NCBI RefSeq assembly: GCF_020515695.1
Contig: NZ_JAIWJA010000001.1
Coordinates: 1,020,246-1,084,245 of the forward strand
Direction: 5' to 3'
DNA from: Pseudomonas sp. MWU16-30317
Lineage (GTDB): Bacteria > Pseudomonadota > Gammaproteobacteria > Pseudomonadales > Pseudomonadaceae
DNA length: 64,000 nt
The notes beneath the pieces were generated by a model. It was not told where the DNA came from, ran no database searches, and worked only from the letters and a program-made list of their open reading frames with translations. Of this stretch, positions 25,934-35,012 are shown piece after piece (position 1 is the stretch's first letter; each line of letters begins with the position of its first letter). The position numbers were made by a program, and so were the translations under genes.

Positions 25934-27091
25934 ATGTTTCGCTATTTCCCTACCAATTACGTCTGGAATCTATCCGTAGACCTGGCCATCGAGATGGGCG
26001 CCCGCATCGGCGAAATCGAGGAGATGTGCGCGCCGTTGCAAGAAAGCGCCAAGCACCCTGACGCCACCGGCACTCAGGCCTTTCGCGAAACCTGGTCGAA
26101 AATGGCCGACAAACTCTGCAGCCTGGCCGAGGAAGACGAAGCCCGCGGTCGGCTGTTCTCGGCCGGCGAGAAATACAACCGGGCGGCCACCTATTACATC
26201 ACCTGCGAGCGTCTCCAGGCCCACGGCGCCCCCGCCCGCGAGGCCCTGTACCAGCGTTTTCTCGATACCTTCGCGCGCGGCCTGGCGCTGTCGGCCGAGA
26301 ACTGCGAACGGGTCGAAATCCCCTATGAGGGCACGCATCTCTCAGCCCTGTATACCCGCGCTGAAGGTGTCGATGGCCCCGCACCGATACTGGTGCAAGT
26401 CAACGGCCTGGACTCCACCAAAGAGATGAAATACCGCGTGGGGCTGCCGGCCTGGCTGGCCAAGCGCGGCATCGCATCGCTGGTGGTCGACCAGCCCGGC
26501 ACCGGCGAAGCCCTGCGCCTGCAAGGCCTGACCGCCCGCTACGACAGCGAGCATTGGGCCAGCCGCATTGTCGACTGGCTGGAAACCCGAGAGGACATCG
26601 ATCCAAAACGCATCGGTATGGAAGGCGTGTCCCTGGGCGGCTACTACTGCCCGCGCGCCGTGGCTTTCGAACCGCGTTTCGCCTGCGGCGTGGTGTGGGG
26701 CGCCAACCATGATTGGCGTGACGTGCAGAAGCGCCGCCTGGCCAACGAAGGCAATCTGCCGGTGCCGCACTACTGGAAACACGTGTGCTGGGTGTGGGGC
26801 GCCAAGGACACCGACGAGTTCATGACCATCGCCGAAAACGTTCACCTGGACGGCGTGCTGGACCGCATCAAAGTGCCGTTCCTGGTGACCCACGGTGAGA
26901 AAGACAGCCAGATCCCGCTGAAGTGGGCGCAGCGCACCTATGAGCAACTGGTCAACAGCGCGCAACGGGAGTTGAAGATCTTCACCGAACGCGAAGGTGG
27001 CGTGCAGCACTCCAGCTTCGACAACAGCATCAACGCCGGCCAGTACATCGCTGACTGGGTCGCTGAAACGTTGGGCGGCCGCACAGCATGA
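25934..27091 (+). CDS. Alpha/beta hydrolase, FrsA/DHPON-hydrolase-like
   Basis: A 385-residue alpha/beta hydrolase with a helical N-terminal cap (about 150 residues) and the nucleophile elbow GVSLGG. The acid/His part is VTHGEKDSQIP and GGVQHSS. This layout matches the FrsA-like family, which includes 2,6-dihydroxypseudooxynicotine hydrolase, an aryl-ketone C-C bond hydrolase. The ATG at 25934 follows AAAGGACAATAAAAAT. It is followed after 22 bp by the VOC dioxygenase gene. A role in cleaving a ring-fission product or an acylated aromatic is inferred. Confidence 0.85.
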   Translation: MFRYFPTNYVWNLSVDLAIEMGARIGEIEEMCAPLQESAKHPDATGTQAFRETWSKMADKLCSLAEEDEARGRLFSAGEKYNRAATYYITCERLQAHGAPAREALYQRFLDTFARGLALSAENCERVEIPYEGTHLSALYTRAEGVDGPAPILVQVNGLDSTKEMKYRVGLPAWLAKRGIASLVVDQPGTGEALRLQGLTARYDSEHWASRIVDWLETREDIDPKRIGMEGVSLGGYYCPRAVAFEPRFACGVVWGANHDWRDVQKRRLANEGNLPVPHYWKHVCWVWGAKDTDEFMTIAENVHLDGVLDRIKVPFLVTHGEKDSQIPLKWAQRTYEQLVNSAQRELKIFTEREGGVQHSSFDNSINAGQYIADWVAETLGGRTA

Positions 27092-27113
27092 GCCATAACA
27101 AGAGAGAGAGCTG

Positions 27114-28043
27114 ATGAATATTATCGGACCGGAATACCTGGTATTCGGCGTCGACGACGTCGCCGCCTGCGTGCAATACCTGATCGACTATGGCCTCAAG
27201 CCGCTCGACGTCGACGCCCAAGGCGGCTACCTGGAGGCGCTGGATGGCACGGGCGTGATCATTCGCCCGCGCGACCACGCCAGCCTTCCCGCCGCCATGG
27301 GCACCGCCAGCAGCCTGCGTGAAACCGTGTACGGCGTGGCCGACGAAGCTACGCTGCAGGCCATCGAAGTGGAGTTGCGCAAGGACCGCGAAGTCAGTCG
27401 CAGCGACGACGGTGTGCTGCACGCGGTGGACGACATGGGCTTCGCTCTCGGCTTTCGCATGACCCAGCGCCGCGAACTGGCCTTGCCGGGCGAAATCAGC
27501 AACGCCCCGGGCTCGGCCACCCTGCGCGAGATCAACAGCCTGGGCGCCAGCAACGACATGCCCGCCCTGCCCCGCAGCCTGTCGCACGTGGTGTACTTCG
27601 TACCCGACGCCGACAAGGCCGAGGCCTTCTACGCGCGCCTGGGCTTCATCTGCACCGACCGTTTCATCGGCACCGGGCCGTTCCTGCGCCCTGCGGGCAC
27701 GCTGGACCACCACACCTTGTTTTTCATTCAGACCCCGCCGTTCATGAAGGGCATCGAGCACTTCACCTTCCACATGGCCGGGCCGACCGAAGTGATGTTG
27801 GCCGGCACCCGCTTCGTGGAAAAAGGCTACGAGTCGTTCTGGGGCCCGGGGCGGCACCAACTCGGCTCGAACTGGTTCTGGTACTTCAACAGCCCACTGG
27901 GCTGCCACGTGGAGTACGACGCCGACATGGACTTGCACGACGACAGTTGGGCGCCACGTGTCGAACCCTCAAGTGCCGATACCTCCCAGTACTTCCTGTT
28001 CCAGCATCGGGAGAAGTGGATGCCAGGGGGCAAGCCGGAATAA
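27114..28043 (+). CDS. VOC-family protein, probable extradiol dioxygenase
   Basis: A 309-residue protein with two VOC (glyoxalase/bleomycin/dioxygenase) modules. The C-terminal one carries the metal ligands expected of type I extradiol dioxygenases: His in LSHVVYFV, His in EHFTFHMAG and Glu in CHVEYDADMD. Length and the two-module plan fit 2,3-dihydroxybiphenyl or catechol 2,3-dioxygenase relatives. It starts 22 bp after the hydrolase gene, a classical dioxygenase-hydrolase pair for meta cleavage. AGAGAGAG precedes the ATG at 27114. Confidence 0.88.
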   Translation: MNIIGPEYLVFGVDDVAACVQYLIDYGLKPLDVDAQGGYLEALDGTGVIIRPRDHASLPAAMGTASSLRETVYGVADEATLQAIEVELRKDREVSRSDDGVLHAVDDMGFALGFRMTQRRELALPGEISNAPGSATLREINSLGASNDMPALPRSLSHVVYFVPDADKAEAFYARLGFICTDRFIGTGPFLRPAGTLDHHTLFFIQTPPFMKGIEHFTFHMAGPTEVMLAGTRFVEKGYESFWGPGRHQLGSNWFWYFNSPLGCHVEYDADMDLHDDSWAPRVEPSSADTSQYFLFQHREKWMPGGKPE

Positions 28044-28063
28044 CCTCCAATACCCCCAAAACG

Positions 28064-28095
28064 CAGAGGACCGCTGTGATTACAGCGGCCCTCTC
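28064..28095. terminator. Hairpin between convergent genes
   Basis: An inverted repeat GAGGACCGCTGT-GATT-ACAGCGGCCCTC lies between the plus-strand VOC gene and the minus-strand Rieske gene, which converge here. It is followed by TCGTTTG on the plus strand, so it may end transcription from the left and weakly from the right. Confidence 0.6.
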
Positions 28096-28113
28096 GTTTG
28101 CAGCATTGCGGTT

Positions 28114-29157
28114 TTATTGCTGTGTCACTTCGAGTTCCTGTGCAATCAAGCCATCGAGTACCCGCCGTGCGCGAACCGCACCGGCGTCGCCCGGTAACAG
28201 GACAGGCTTGAGCGACCAGAAATCGCTGTCGCCCATGGCCAGTTGCTGCGCTTCAAGCATTGGCAGGTCCTCTTCGGTAAAAGGCACCGCCAATGCAGAT
28301 GCTTGCCCTTCGGCAATCTGCTTGCCCATTTCGCCCATCTCTACAGGCATTGGAAACGAAAACCAGTAGTGGGTAGTCGTTTGAGTTTCGGGGGTAAACA
28401 GATGGGGCAAGGCTGTCTCCCGACCTTCATTGCGAGGTCGCCCCGTGGGCACCGCGCCGGCCAAGAGAAGCATGCTCGCGGGCGCGTTCCAGCGCACGTC
28501 CGTCCAGCGGTCCACGGGTGTGTCGGGTGCTATGCCCATCGCATCGTAGAGAAACGCCGGCATGATCTCGTTCACCGTCTGGCGATAGGACCACACCGTA
28601 GCGCCCTCCTGCTCGACCTTGGTGATAGCACTGCTGACGTCGGCGCTGCCCAGCGTTGAGGGATGCAGGTACTGGATGTGAGACAGATCAAGGATGTTGT
28701 CAGACTCAAGCACGTAGTTAGCACGGGCATGGAGGTAACGCTTGGCTACATGGAAGCGCTGTGGGTCCATGCAAGAAAAATCAGGAATCAGCGATTCGTC
28801 TGCCTTGGACGCCTCGCCCATCCAGATCCAGATCACGCTGTACTTTTCCACGACGGGATACGCGCGGACCTGGGCAGCCTTGGGTATGGCGCCGTTACCG
28901 TGGGGATTGCGAGTGCATTGGCCGTCCCCGTCAAACTCCAGCCCGTGATAGGGGCAGCGCACCGCGTCATCGCACAGAATGCCTTTGGACAAAGGCGCGA
29001 AACGATGAGGGCAGCGATCAGCCAGTGCTTTTACCTGGCCAGACTGTTCTCTGAAGAACACCAGCGGTTCATCCAGCAAGCGCCGGCTGAACAGCTCTTG
29101 CCCCTTGATCTCTTCGTCCCAGGCGGCGACGTACCAAGTGTTTCGCAGATAAGCCAT
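28114..29157 (-). CDS. VanA-like Rieske oxygenase, alpha subunit (copy 1)
   Basis: A 347-residue ring-hydroxylating or O-demethylating oxygenase. The N-terminal Rieske domain carries CPHR...CPYHGLEF, and the catalytic domain has the mononuclear iron motif DNILDLSHIQYLH (D-x2-H-x4-H). Sequence plan and length match vanillate O-demethylase oxygenase (VanA) and relatives, which work as homo-oligomers without a beta subunit. The start MAYLRNTWYVAAW is characteristic. It follows the second oxygenase by 17 bp. Its reductase is probably the VanB-type protein at 22463-23416. Confidence 0.92.
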   Translation of the reverse strand: MAYLRNTWYVAAWDEEIKGQELFSRRLLDEPLVFFREQSGQVKALADRCPHRFAPLSKGILCDDAVRCPYHGLEFDGDGQCTRNPHGNGAIPKAAQVRAYPVVEKYSVIWIWMGEASKADESLIPDFSCMDPQRFHVAKRYLHARANYVLESDNILDLSHIQYLHPSTLGSADVSSAITKVEQEGATVWSYRQTVNEIMPAFLYDAMGIAPDTPVDRWTDVRWNAPASMLLLAGAVPTGRPRNEGRETALPHLFTPETQTTTHYWFSFPMPVEMGEMGKQIAEGQASALAVPFTEEDLPMLEAQQLAMGDSDFWSLKPVLLPGDAGAVRARRVLDGLIAQELEVTQQ

Positions 29158-29174
29158 GTTGTTTTAATCCTCGC

Positions 29175-30266
29175 TTATTCGGGTGATACCACTTGGTCGA
29201 CTGACCGGAGCCGCTCGATGATTCGGCGCGCACGGTTCGCGCCAACGTCTACATGTATGTCAACAGTCGGGGCCTGACCAAACTGGCGCATGTTGCGGTA
29301 CTGCGCCTCGATCACGACTTTGTCTTCATCGAACGTCAGCACAGTCTGTTCGATGACCTTGGCCTTTACGTCCTGCGCGTTGGTCGGGGGATTGGTAGCC
29401 ATGGTCCAGAAATAGTGGCTGGTCGTCTCGGTTTCCGGTGTCACCCCGTGAAAACCGCGCATGTGAAAACCGCCTCGCTCGGGTGCGTCGATCGGCTCGG
29501 AGCCTGCGTCCACTGCGCCCGTCCAGATGAGCAGATGACTGATGTGAAATTCGATTTCCTGCCATCGGTCGACGTTGCCTGTGAAGGGATACGCTGCGGT
29601 ATAGGTGGGAGGCGGTACAGAGTCGAGCATATGCCGCACTACAGTGACGCTGGTTTCATCACTGTCGACTTTCATCTCGGCGTGCATGTGGATACGCGCA
29701 TTGCCACCAATCGTGCGCAGGTGCACGTAACCCAGATGGCTCAGGTCCAGCAGATTGTCGTGGATCAGTTGGTAGGGGGCATCGTAGTGGTAAACATCAC
29801 CCTCAAAGAGGTACTGCTCATCGTTGTGCACCGCATAAGAGGGCGGTTCACAGGTGGGTTGCGGATTGGCTTCACTGCCGTGCCAGATCCATACGATCTG
29901 ATCCTGTTCTCGCAGCACATAAGCCGGTACCAGTGCCTTGCCCGGAACCCGCTCCTGACCTGGAACCTCGATGCACTTGCCCTGAGCATTGAACAACAGG
30001 CCGTGGTAACCACACCGTAGCCCGCCTTGCTCCAATGTGCCATTGGAGAGCGGCAGCGCACGGTGACAGCAACGGTCCTGCAAGGCCGCCACCGAGCCGT
30101 CAGCGCAGCGAAACAGAACGATGGGGTTGCCCAGTAATGTTCGCGCCAGTGGTTTATCTTTCAGTTCCCAGGCCAATGCAGCTACATACCATTGATTGAC
30201 CGGGAAAGCCGCGAGCGTGGGTGCGACAGGCGATTGGCCGCGGTCACTCACGATGGATACAGTCAT
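29175..30266 (-). CDS. VanA-like Rieske oxygenase, alpha subunit (copy 2)
   Basis: A 363-residue Rieske oxygenase with cluster ligands CCHRALPL and CGYHGLLF and the iron site HDNLLDLSHLGYVH. It is clearly diverged from its neighbour at 28114-29157, so the two are unlikely to share a substrate. The ATG at 30266 gives MTVSIVSDRGQSP; a longer in-frame start exists but is unnecessary. It is the first gene of a two-gene minus-strand operon. Two adjacent VanA-type genes suggest a substrate with two methoxy groups or two successive oxygenations; this is inference. Confidence 0.92.
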   Translation of the reverse strand: MTVSIVSDRGQSPVAPTLAAFPVNQWYVAALAWELKDKPLARTLLGNPIVLFRCADGSVAALQDRCCHRALPLSNGTLEQGGLRCGYHGLLFNAQGKCIEVPGQERVPGKALVPAYVLREQDQIVWIWHGSEANPQPTCEPPSYAVHNDEQYLFEGDVYHYDAPYQLIHDNLLDLSHLGYVHLRTIGGNARIHMHAEMKVDSDETSVTVVRHMLDSVPPPTYTAAYPFTGNVDRWQEIEFHISHLLIWTGAVDAGSEPIDAPERGGFHMRGFHGVTPETETTSHYFWTMATNPPTNAQDVKAKVIEQTVLTFDEDKVVIEAQYRNMRQFGQAPTVDIHVDVGANRARRIIERLRSVDQVVSPE

Positions 30267-30417
30267 GATGCTTGCACCGCGATACAACCGGGGCCGGCGC
30301 CGATAATGGCGACGCCGCTCTCCATTGCACCTATGAACTCACTCATTCGCACATTCCTCGTTCTTGTATTTATAAGGGCGGGTCGATGCCAGGTATTTTC
30401 TGGAAAGACAGTAGACC

Positions 30418-30738
30418 TTAGCGCTCCTTGACCTCAGCGCACCAATCACATCCGGCGCTAGGAGGTATTGGCAAGTGCGATGGTTGAGTTTCTCGCAATG
30501 GTGCACCGTCGTGTAGCGCGCGAGCCACCCGCAGGCTCACCTCGGGATAGCTTCCGAGAGACATCCGCTTTTGCTTGTCGGCCGAGTAGTAGCGAAAGTG
30601 CCAGGACTTACCGCCCACACCGGAAACCGCGAGGGACAGGCCGTCGATATCGTTGATGGTGAAGTGGCTGCCAGTGGCTTTGGCTTTGGCTTTGGCTTTG
30701 GCTTTGGCTTGCCGGATGGTGAGATCTGAGAGCGCCAT
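30418..30738 (-). pseudogene. Truncated tyrosine integrase remnant
   Basis: A 106-residue open frame has the start of the DUF4102 arm-type DNA-binding domain of P4/phage-like integrases: MALSDLTIRQAKA, then NDIDGLSLAVSGVGGKSWHFRYY and RMSLGSYPEVSLRVARA. After about residue 75 the similarity stops, and the core-binding and catalytic domains (normally to about 400 residues) are absent. It sits 228 bp from the 3' end of tRNA-Gly with its 5' end facing the tRNA, as integrases usually do. It is the leftover integrase of the 24-kb island. A (GGCTTT)n repeat expands its residues into alternating Ala-Lys. Confidence 0.85.
30676..30711. repeat. GGCTTT hexanucleotide microsatellite
   Basis: There are five perfect GGCTTT units plus a sixth ending GGCTTG, inside the integrase remnant. 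On the coding strand it adds alternating Ala-Lys at the spot where related integrases have a single RQAKATG. It looks like replication slippage. Confidence 0.9.
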
Positions 30739-30966
30739 GATCGAACTCCTGAACGAAAGGTCAGGACTTGATGTTTCACTCGCCGCGCGCGCTCCTCCGG
30801 CAAGAAACCGATCCGAACCCCGCCGTTTTTACGCTGGACTCAAAAATGGACTTGAAAAGACTTGCTGGCGGTGGTTTTCAGCAGATTTCGCTGGAACGAA
30901 AAAAGGACCCGAAGGTCCTGATTTCAATGACTTACAGACTTCAATGGAGCTCTGCAGATCATAATT

Positions 30967-31042
<76 letters not shown>

Positions 31043-31108
31043 GTCGTGTTGACGGGCGCCATTCTATCGAATCGGAGGAGCGCGTCAACCCCTTGATTCA
31101 AAATAGTT

Positions 31109-31669
31109 TTAATTATTTTCCGTGGTGGTGCGCAGATGCGGCCAGGCCGCTCGCAAGTACTTGAGCATGGACCAGATCGTCAGCCCTGCCGCGACGAGCA
31201 ACAGCGCATAACCGGCCACCACCCAGAAGCTGAACGCGGGCGGATTGGCCAGCAGGATCACTAGAGCGCCCATCTGCGCCGCAGTCTTCCACTTGCCCAG
31301 GTTGGACACGGCGACGTGCGCCCGCGCCCCGATTTCTGCCATCCACTCACGCAATGCCGAGACCACGATCTCGCGACCGATGATCACCGCCGCTGGCAGC
31401 GTCAGCCATACGTTGGCATGGGCCTGCACCAGCAATACCAGGGCCACGGCAACCATGAGCTTGTCTGCCACCGGGTCGAGAAAGGCACCGAACGGCGTGC
31501 TTTGCTCCAGCCGGCGGGCCAGATAGCCATCCAGCCAGTCGGTGGCGGCAGCGAAGGCGAACACCGAACTCGCGGCAGCGTAGCTCCAGTGGTAAGGCAT
31601 GTAGAACAACAGAATGAAGATCGGGATCAGGACGACGCGCAGCACGGTAATCAGGTTGGGGATATTCAT
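31109..31669 (-). CDS. pgsA: CDP-diacylglycerol-glycerol-3-phosphate 3-phosphatidyltransferase
   Basis: A 186-residue inner-membrane enzyme that makes phosphatidylglycerophosphate, the first committed step to phosphatidylglycerol. The CDP-alcohol phosphotransferase motif DG-x2-AR-x8-G-x3-D-x3-D is seen in [18 protein letters not shown] and AFLDPVADK. Four or more hydrophobic helices are present. The ATG at 31669 gives [18 protein letters not shown], matching the E. coli PgsA start; a GTG two codons upstream is less likely. It lies 32 bp after uvrC and just before tRNA-Gly. Confidence 0.97.
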   Translation of the reverse strand: MNIPNLITVLRVVLIPIFILLFYMPYHWSYAAASSVFAFAAATDWLDGYLARRLEQSTPFGAFLDPVADKLMVAVALVLLVQAHANVWLTLPAAVIIGREIVVSALREWMAEIGARAHVAVSNLGKWKTAAQMGALVILLANPPAFSFWVVAGYALLLVAAGLTIWSMLKYLRAAWPHLRTTTENN

Positions 31670-31701
31670 TGGCACAATTGGCTACAAGGTGAGAGGGCAT
31701 T

Positions 31702-33525
31702 CTACTCGCTGTGCAGGTTTGCATAAATCGACTCTGCGAGCTTTTTACTGATTCCTGGCGCTTTAGCGATTTCCTCGATACTGGCACGGCTCAGCTCCTG
31801 CAATCCGCCGAAATGCTTGAGCAGATCGCGGCGGCGCTTTGGCCCTACCCCAGCCACTCCTTCCAGGGTGGAGGTACGGCGGGTCTTGCCGCGCCGGGCA
31901 CGGTGGCCAGTGATGGCAAATCGGTGTGCTTCATCGCGAATCTGTTGGATCAGGTGCAAGGCGGGCGAATCTCCCTTCAAGGTGAATTCGTGCGCCACAT
32001 CATTGAGGTACAGGGTTTCGAAGCCGGCCTTGCGAGTGGTGCCCTTGGCCACGCCCAGCAGGATCAGGTCTGGCACGTCGAGTTCTCGAAGTACATCACG
32101 CGCCATGTTGAGCTGGCCTTTGCCACCGTCAACCAGCAGTACATCGGGCAGCTTGCCCTCGCCTTCCTTGGCGCGCTTGAAGCGGCGCGTGAGCGCCTGG
32201 TGCATCGCTGCGTAGTCATCGCCGGGCGTGACACCTTCGATATTGTAGCGGCGATAATCGGCCTTGATCGGCCCTTCGGGACCAAATACCACGCAAGACG
32301 CCACTGTCGCCTCCCCACTGGAATGACTGATGTCATAGCATTCAAGCCGCTGTGGCGGCTCATCCAGATCGAGCACTTCAGCCAAGGCCTCGAAGCGCGC
32401 GGCAACGTGCTGCCGGTTGGCAAGGCGTGCGCCCAGCGCCTGTTCGGCGTTGGTCACTGCCAGTTGCTGCCAGCGCGCCCGAGTGCCGCGCACCCGATGA
32501 CTGATGCTCAGCTCGCGTCCGCGCAGGGTGTCGATGGCTGTCACCAGCGCCTCGAAGTCTTCGTGCACCACGTTGACGATCAATTCGCTGGGCAGCTCGC
32601 GCTCGGCATTGCCCAGATAATACTGGGCCAAAAAGGCGGACATGACCTCGGCCACCTCCTCCTCGATGCCCACCTGAGGGAAGAAGTTCTTGCTGCCCAA
32701 TACGCGCCCGCCGCGCACGCTGATCAAATGCACACAAGCGCCGCCCGGGTTGACGAAGGCGGCGACCACGTCGATATCGCCGGTGCCGCCCTCCATGGTC
32801 TGCTGATCCTGGATGCGCCGCAACTGGGCGACCTGATCGCGCAACTCGGCGGCCTTCTCGAAATCCAGAGCCATGGAAGCCTTTTCCATGTCGACCACCA
32901 GTTCATTGGTCAACTGATGGCTGCGACCTTCGAGGAACATCACCGAGTGACGCACATCTTCGGCGTAATCGGCAGGTTCGGCCAGGCCTACGCAAGGCGC
33001 CTTGCAGCGTTTGATCTGGTATTGCAGACAAGGCCGCGTGCGGTTCTTGTAGTAGCTGTCTTCGCACTGCCGGACGAAAAAGGTCTTTTGCAACAGGCTG
33101 AGGCTTTCACGGATCGCGCCCGCGCTAGGGTAAGGCCCGAAATAGCGACCCTTGGCCTTCTTCGCGCCACGATGGATGCTCAGCCGCGGGAAGGCCCCAT
33201 CCGAGAGAAACACATAGGGATAGGACTTATCGTCACGCAGCAGGATGTTATAGGGCGGTCGCCACTCCTTGATGAGTGTCTGTTCGAGCAGCAGCGCCTC
33301 GGTCTCGTTGGCGACGATGGTCGTGTCGACCTGAGCGATATGCCCGACCAGGGCTGCCGTCTTGGGCGCCAGGCCAGCCTTGCGAAAATAGCTGGAGAGG
33401 CGCTTCTTGAGGTTCTTGGCCTTGCCGACGTAGAGCAGACGCGCGTCGGCATCGAACATCTGGTAGACGCCCGGGCGCCCGCTGCAAGTGGCCAGAAAGG
33501 CGCTGGGATCGAATGGCGTTGTCAT
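31702..33525 (-). CDS. uvrC: Excinuclease ABC subunit C
   Basis: A 607-residue nucleotide-excision repair nuclease. The GIY-YIG domain is at the N-terminus ([20 protein letters not shown]), followed by the cysteine cluster CxxxxxxxxxxxC...CKAPC. The UVR motif ([16 protein letters not shown]), the RNase H-like nuclease domain ([20 protein letters not shown]) and C-terminal HhH motifs ([18 protein letters not shown]) complete it. It incises on both sides of a lesion marked by UvrAB. The gene is 4 bp downstream of gacA, a coupling conserved in this bacterial group. Confidence 0.98.
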   Translation of the reverse strand: MTTPFDPSAFLATCSGRPGVYQMFDADARLLYVGKAKNLKKRLSSYFRKAGLAPKTAALVGHIAQVDTTIVANETEALLLEQTLIKEWRPPYNILLRDDKSYPYVFLSDGAFPRLSIHRGAKKAKGRYFGPYPSAGAIRESLSLLQKTFFVRQCEDSYYKNRTRPCLQYQIKRCKAPCVGLAEPADYAEDVRHSVMFLEGRSHQLTNELVVDMEKASMALDFEKAAELRDQVAQLRRIQDQQTMEGGTGDIDVVAAFVNPGGACVHLISVRGGRVLGSKNFFPQVGIEEEVAEVMSAFLAQYYLGNAERELPSELIVNVVHEDFEALVTAIDTLRGRELSISHRVRGTRARWQQLAVTNAEQALGARLANRQHVAARFEALAEVLDLDEPPQRLECYDISHSSGEATVASCVVFGPEGPIKADYRRYNIEGVTPGDDYAAMHQALTRRFKRAKEGEGKLPDVLLVDGGKGQLNMARDVLRELDVPDLILLGVAKGTTRKAGFETLYLNDVAHEFTLKGDSPALHLIQQIRDEAHRFAITGHRARRGKTRRTSTLEGVAGVGPKRRRDLLKHFGGLQELSRASIEEIAKAPGISKKLAESIYANLHSE

Positions 33526-33529
33526 AGAG

Positions 33530-34174
33530 TCAGGCGCTGGCGTCGACCATGCCGTGTCGCACGGCCAGCAGGGTCAGCTCCACGTCACTGGTCACCGAGA
33601 GCTTTTCGAAAATCCGATAACGGTAGGTATTCACGGTCTTGGGCGACAGGTTGAGCTTGTCCGAGATGATCTGCACCTTCTGGCAGCCGACGATCATCAG
33701 CGCGATCTGGATCTCGCGCTCCGACAGCAGGTCGAAGGGCGACGCCGTGGTCTGCGGCTGGAATGACTTGAGCGCCAATTGCTGGGCGATCTGTGGGCTG
33801 ATATAGCGCTGGCCGGCGAACACCAGACGAATGGCCTGGATCATCTCGTCGAGCCCGGCGCCTTTGGTCAGATAGCCGGCAGCACCCGCTTGCAGCAGCC
33901 GCGTGGGGAATGGATCTTCCTCGCAGACGGTCACCGCAACCACTTTGATGTCAGGGTAGCTACGCTGCAGCTTGCGGGTGGCTTCGAGGCCGCCGATGCC
34001 AGGCATCTTGACGTCCATCAGCACCACGTCGGGCTTGAGCTCGCGCGCATGGCGCAGGGCTTCCTCACCGGATTCGGCCTGCCCCACTACCTGCAATCCG
34101 TCTATGTCCGCCAGCATCCGAGTGATGCCTGTGCGAACCAGATCGTGATCGTCGACCACCAAGACCCTAATCAA
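33530..34174 (-). CDS. gacA: Response regulator GacA (UvrY)
   Basis: A 214-residue NarL/FixJ-family regulator. The receiver domain has VDDHDLV, phospho-Asp in [10 protein letters not shown] and the Lys in YLTKGAG. The LuxR-type HTH is at the C-terminus ([43 protein letters not shown]). The start is TTG at 34174, preceded by GAGGAG; no ATG is available and TTG starts are known for Pseudomonas gacA. With GacS it drives the small RNAs of the Rsm system and secondary metabolism. It is transcribed with uvrC. Confidence 0.97.
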   Translation of the reverse strand: MIRVLVVDDHDLVRTGITRMLADIDGLQVVGQAESGEEALRHARELKPDVVLMDVKMPGIGGLEATRKLQRSYPDIKVVAVTVCEEDPFPTRLLQAGAAGYLTKGAGLDEMIQAIRLVFAGQRYISPQIAQQLALKSFQPQTTASPFDLLSEREIQIALMIVGCQKVQIISDKLNLSPKTVNTYRYRIFEKLSVTSDVELTLLAVRHGMVDASA

Positions 34175-34312
34175 GCAGACACTCCTCGTTACGCTTTCGC
34201 AATCAGACCGCTACATTAACAAACATCTGTCGTTAGACCTAGCTGAAAGCGTCACGAAAGTCGCTAATGGCGCCCTGCTGCCCAGCCAGAAAAATGCATG
34301 TCGGACATGCAT

Positions 34313-34657
34313 TCAGGCTTTGTGCCTGTCCGCTGTCGCGAGTTCCATCACGCTGCCCGCCAACAGCACCAGACCGCTGCGGGCCTGGTTGGGCATCAGT
34401 CGATAGGCTGTCAGTAACTGGCTTTCGCTGGGGTCGTGGCGGTCGGCGGCGAGCGGCTCGCGGCGGCCTGTGAGGACGTACAGCACATCGACCCCCTGAG
34501 CCGCAACGGCCGCCAAATAGTCGGCCTTGGGGGCTCGCTCGCCACTTTCATACTTGCCCTGAGCGTTCGGCTCCACGCCACCGATGTCGCCGAACGCACG
34601 CTGGGTCAACTTGAGCCTCTCGCGTTCTTCCCTGAGACGGGAACCAATTCCAATCAT
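34313..34657 (-). CDS. XRE-family (phage repressor-like) regulator
   Basis: A 114-residue helix-turn-helix protein. The HTH is at residues 5-60 (RLREERERLKLTQRAFGDIGGV and QGKYESGERAPKADYLAAVAAQGVDV), followed by YVLTGRREP as in phage repressors of Pseudomonas. A short helical tail ends it. The start MIGIGSRLREERE at 34657 is chosen; the longer open frame up to 34993 overlaps the divergent gene. It faces a small Cro/Cox-like gene, so the pair looks like a stand-alone phage switch or a relic of one. Confidence 0.88.
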   Translation of the reverse strand: MIGIGSRLREERERLKLTQRAFGDIGGVEPNAQGKYESGERAPKADYLAAVAAQGVDVLYVLTGRREPLAADRHDPSESQLLTAYRLMPNQARSGLVLLAGSVMELATADRHKA

Positions 34658-34738
34658 TTGAATGTATAATCCCTTATCGACCACCCCAAAAGGGTGAAAA
34701 TCTAAACACAAATAAATCGATATAAACGGATTTGAACT
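34658..34738. promoter_or_regulatory. Divergent promoter/operator of the repressor pair
   Basis: This 81-bp AT-rich intergenic region lies between the repressor and the Cox-like gene. It includes CCACCCCAAAAGGGTG (a short dyad CACCC/GGGTG at 34682-34697) and AAATCGATATAAACGGATTT near the right end. It probably holds both promoters and the repressor binding sites. Confidence 0.5.
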
Positions 34739-34963
34739 ATGCACGGTATACGGACTGCTGCACAAGCAAAGGCTTGGCTGGAGTACCAGGGTAAATCGGT
34801 ACAGGCATTTGCCAGGGAACACGGGGTCGACCCGGCTACGACCTATCAGGTATTGGCCGGACGCAAGAAAGGCAGGCGTGGTGAAGCGCACAAGGTCGCC
34901 GTGCTGCTGGGGATGAAGCATGGCGTCATCCCCCCTGAATCGCCCTACCGCCCTGAGGGGTGA
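34739..34963 (+). CDS. Small Cox/Cro-like DNA-binding protein
   Basis: A 74-residue basic protein begins MHGIRTAAQAKAWLEYQGKS. It has an HTH-like core (VQAFAREHGVDPATTYQVLAGRKKGRRGEAHKVAVLLGMK) typical of the small DNA-binding protein that faces the C repressor in Pseudomonas phages and pyocin loci. It is divergent from the XRE repressor. No structural phage genes are next to it. Confidence 0.82.
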   Translation: MHGIRTAAQAKAWLEYQGKSVQAFAREHGVDPATTYQVLAGRKKGRRGEAHKVAVLLGMKHGVIPPESPYRPEG

Positions 34964-34968
34964 AGGCA

Positions 34969-35012
34969 ACGGCTGTCCCGTGACGCGCCGCACCGCGCCA
35001 CGGGACAGCCGT
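34969..35012. other. Long perfect hairpin between convergent genes
   Basis: A 14-bp perfect inverted repeat (ACGGCTGTCCCGTG / CACGGGACAGCCGT) with a 16-nt GC-rich loop lies between the plus-strand Cox-like gene and the minus-strand acetyltransferase, overlapping the latter's stop. It has no T tract. It could act as a transcript end or mRNA stabilising hairpin. Confidence 0.55.

Noticed and set aside
30676..30711. Short tandem repeat considered as a CRISPR or regulatory array
   Set aside because: Units are only 6 bp with no spacers and lie inside the integrase coding sequence; replication slippage explains it.
31711..33654. 647-codon open frame opposite uvrC
   Set aside because: It mirrors the codon pattern of uvrC on the other strand in GC-rich DNA, has no family features and no ribosome binding site.
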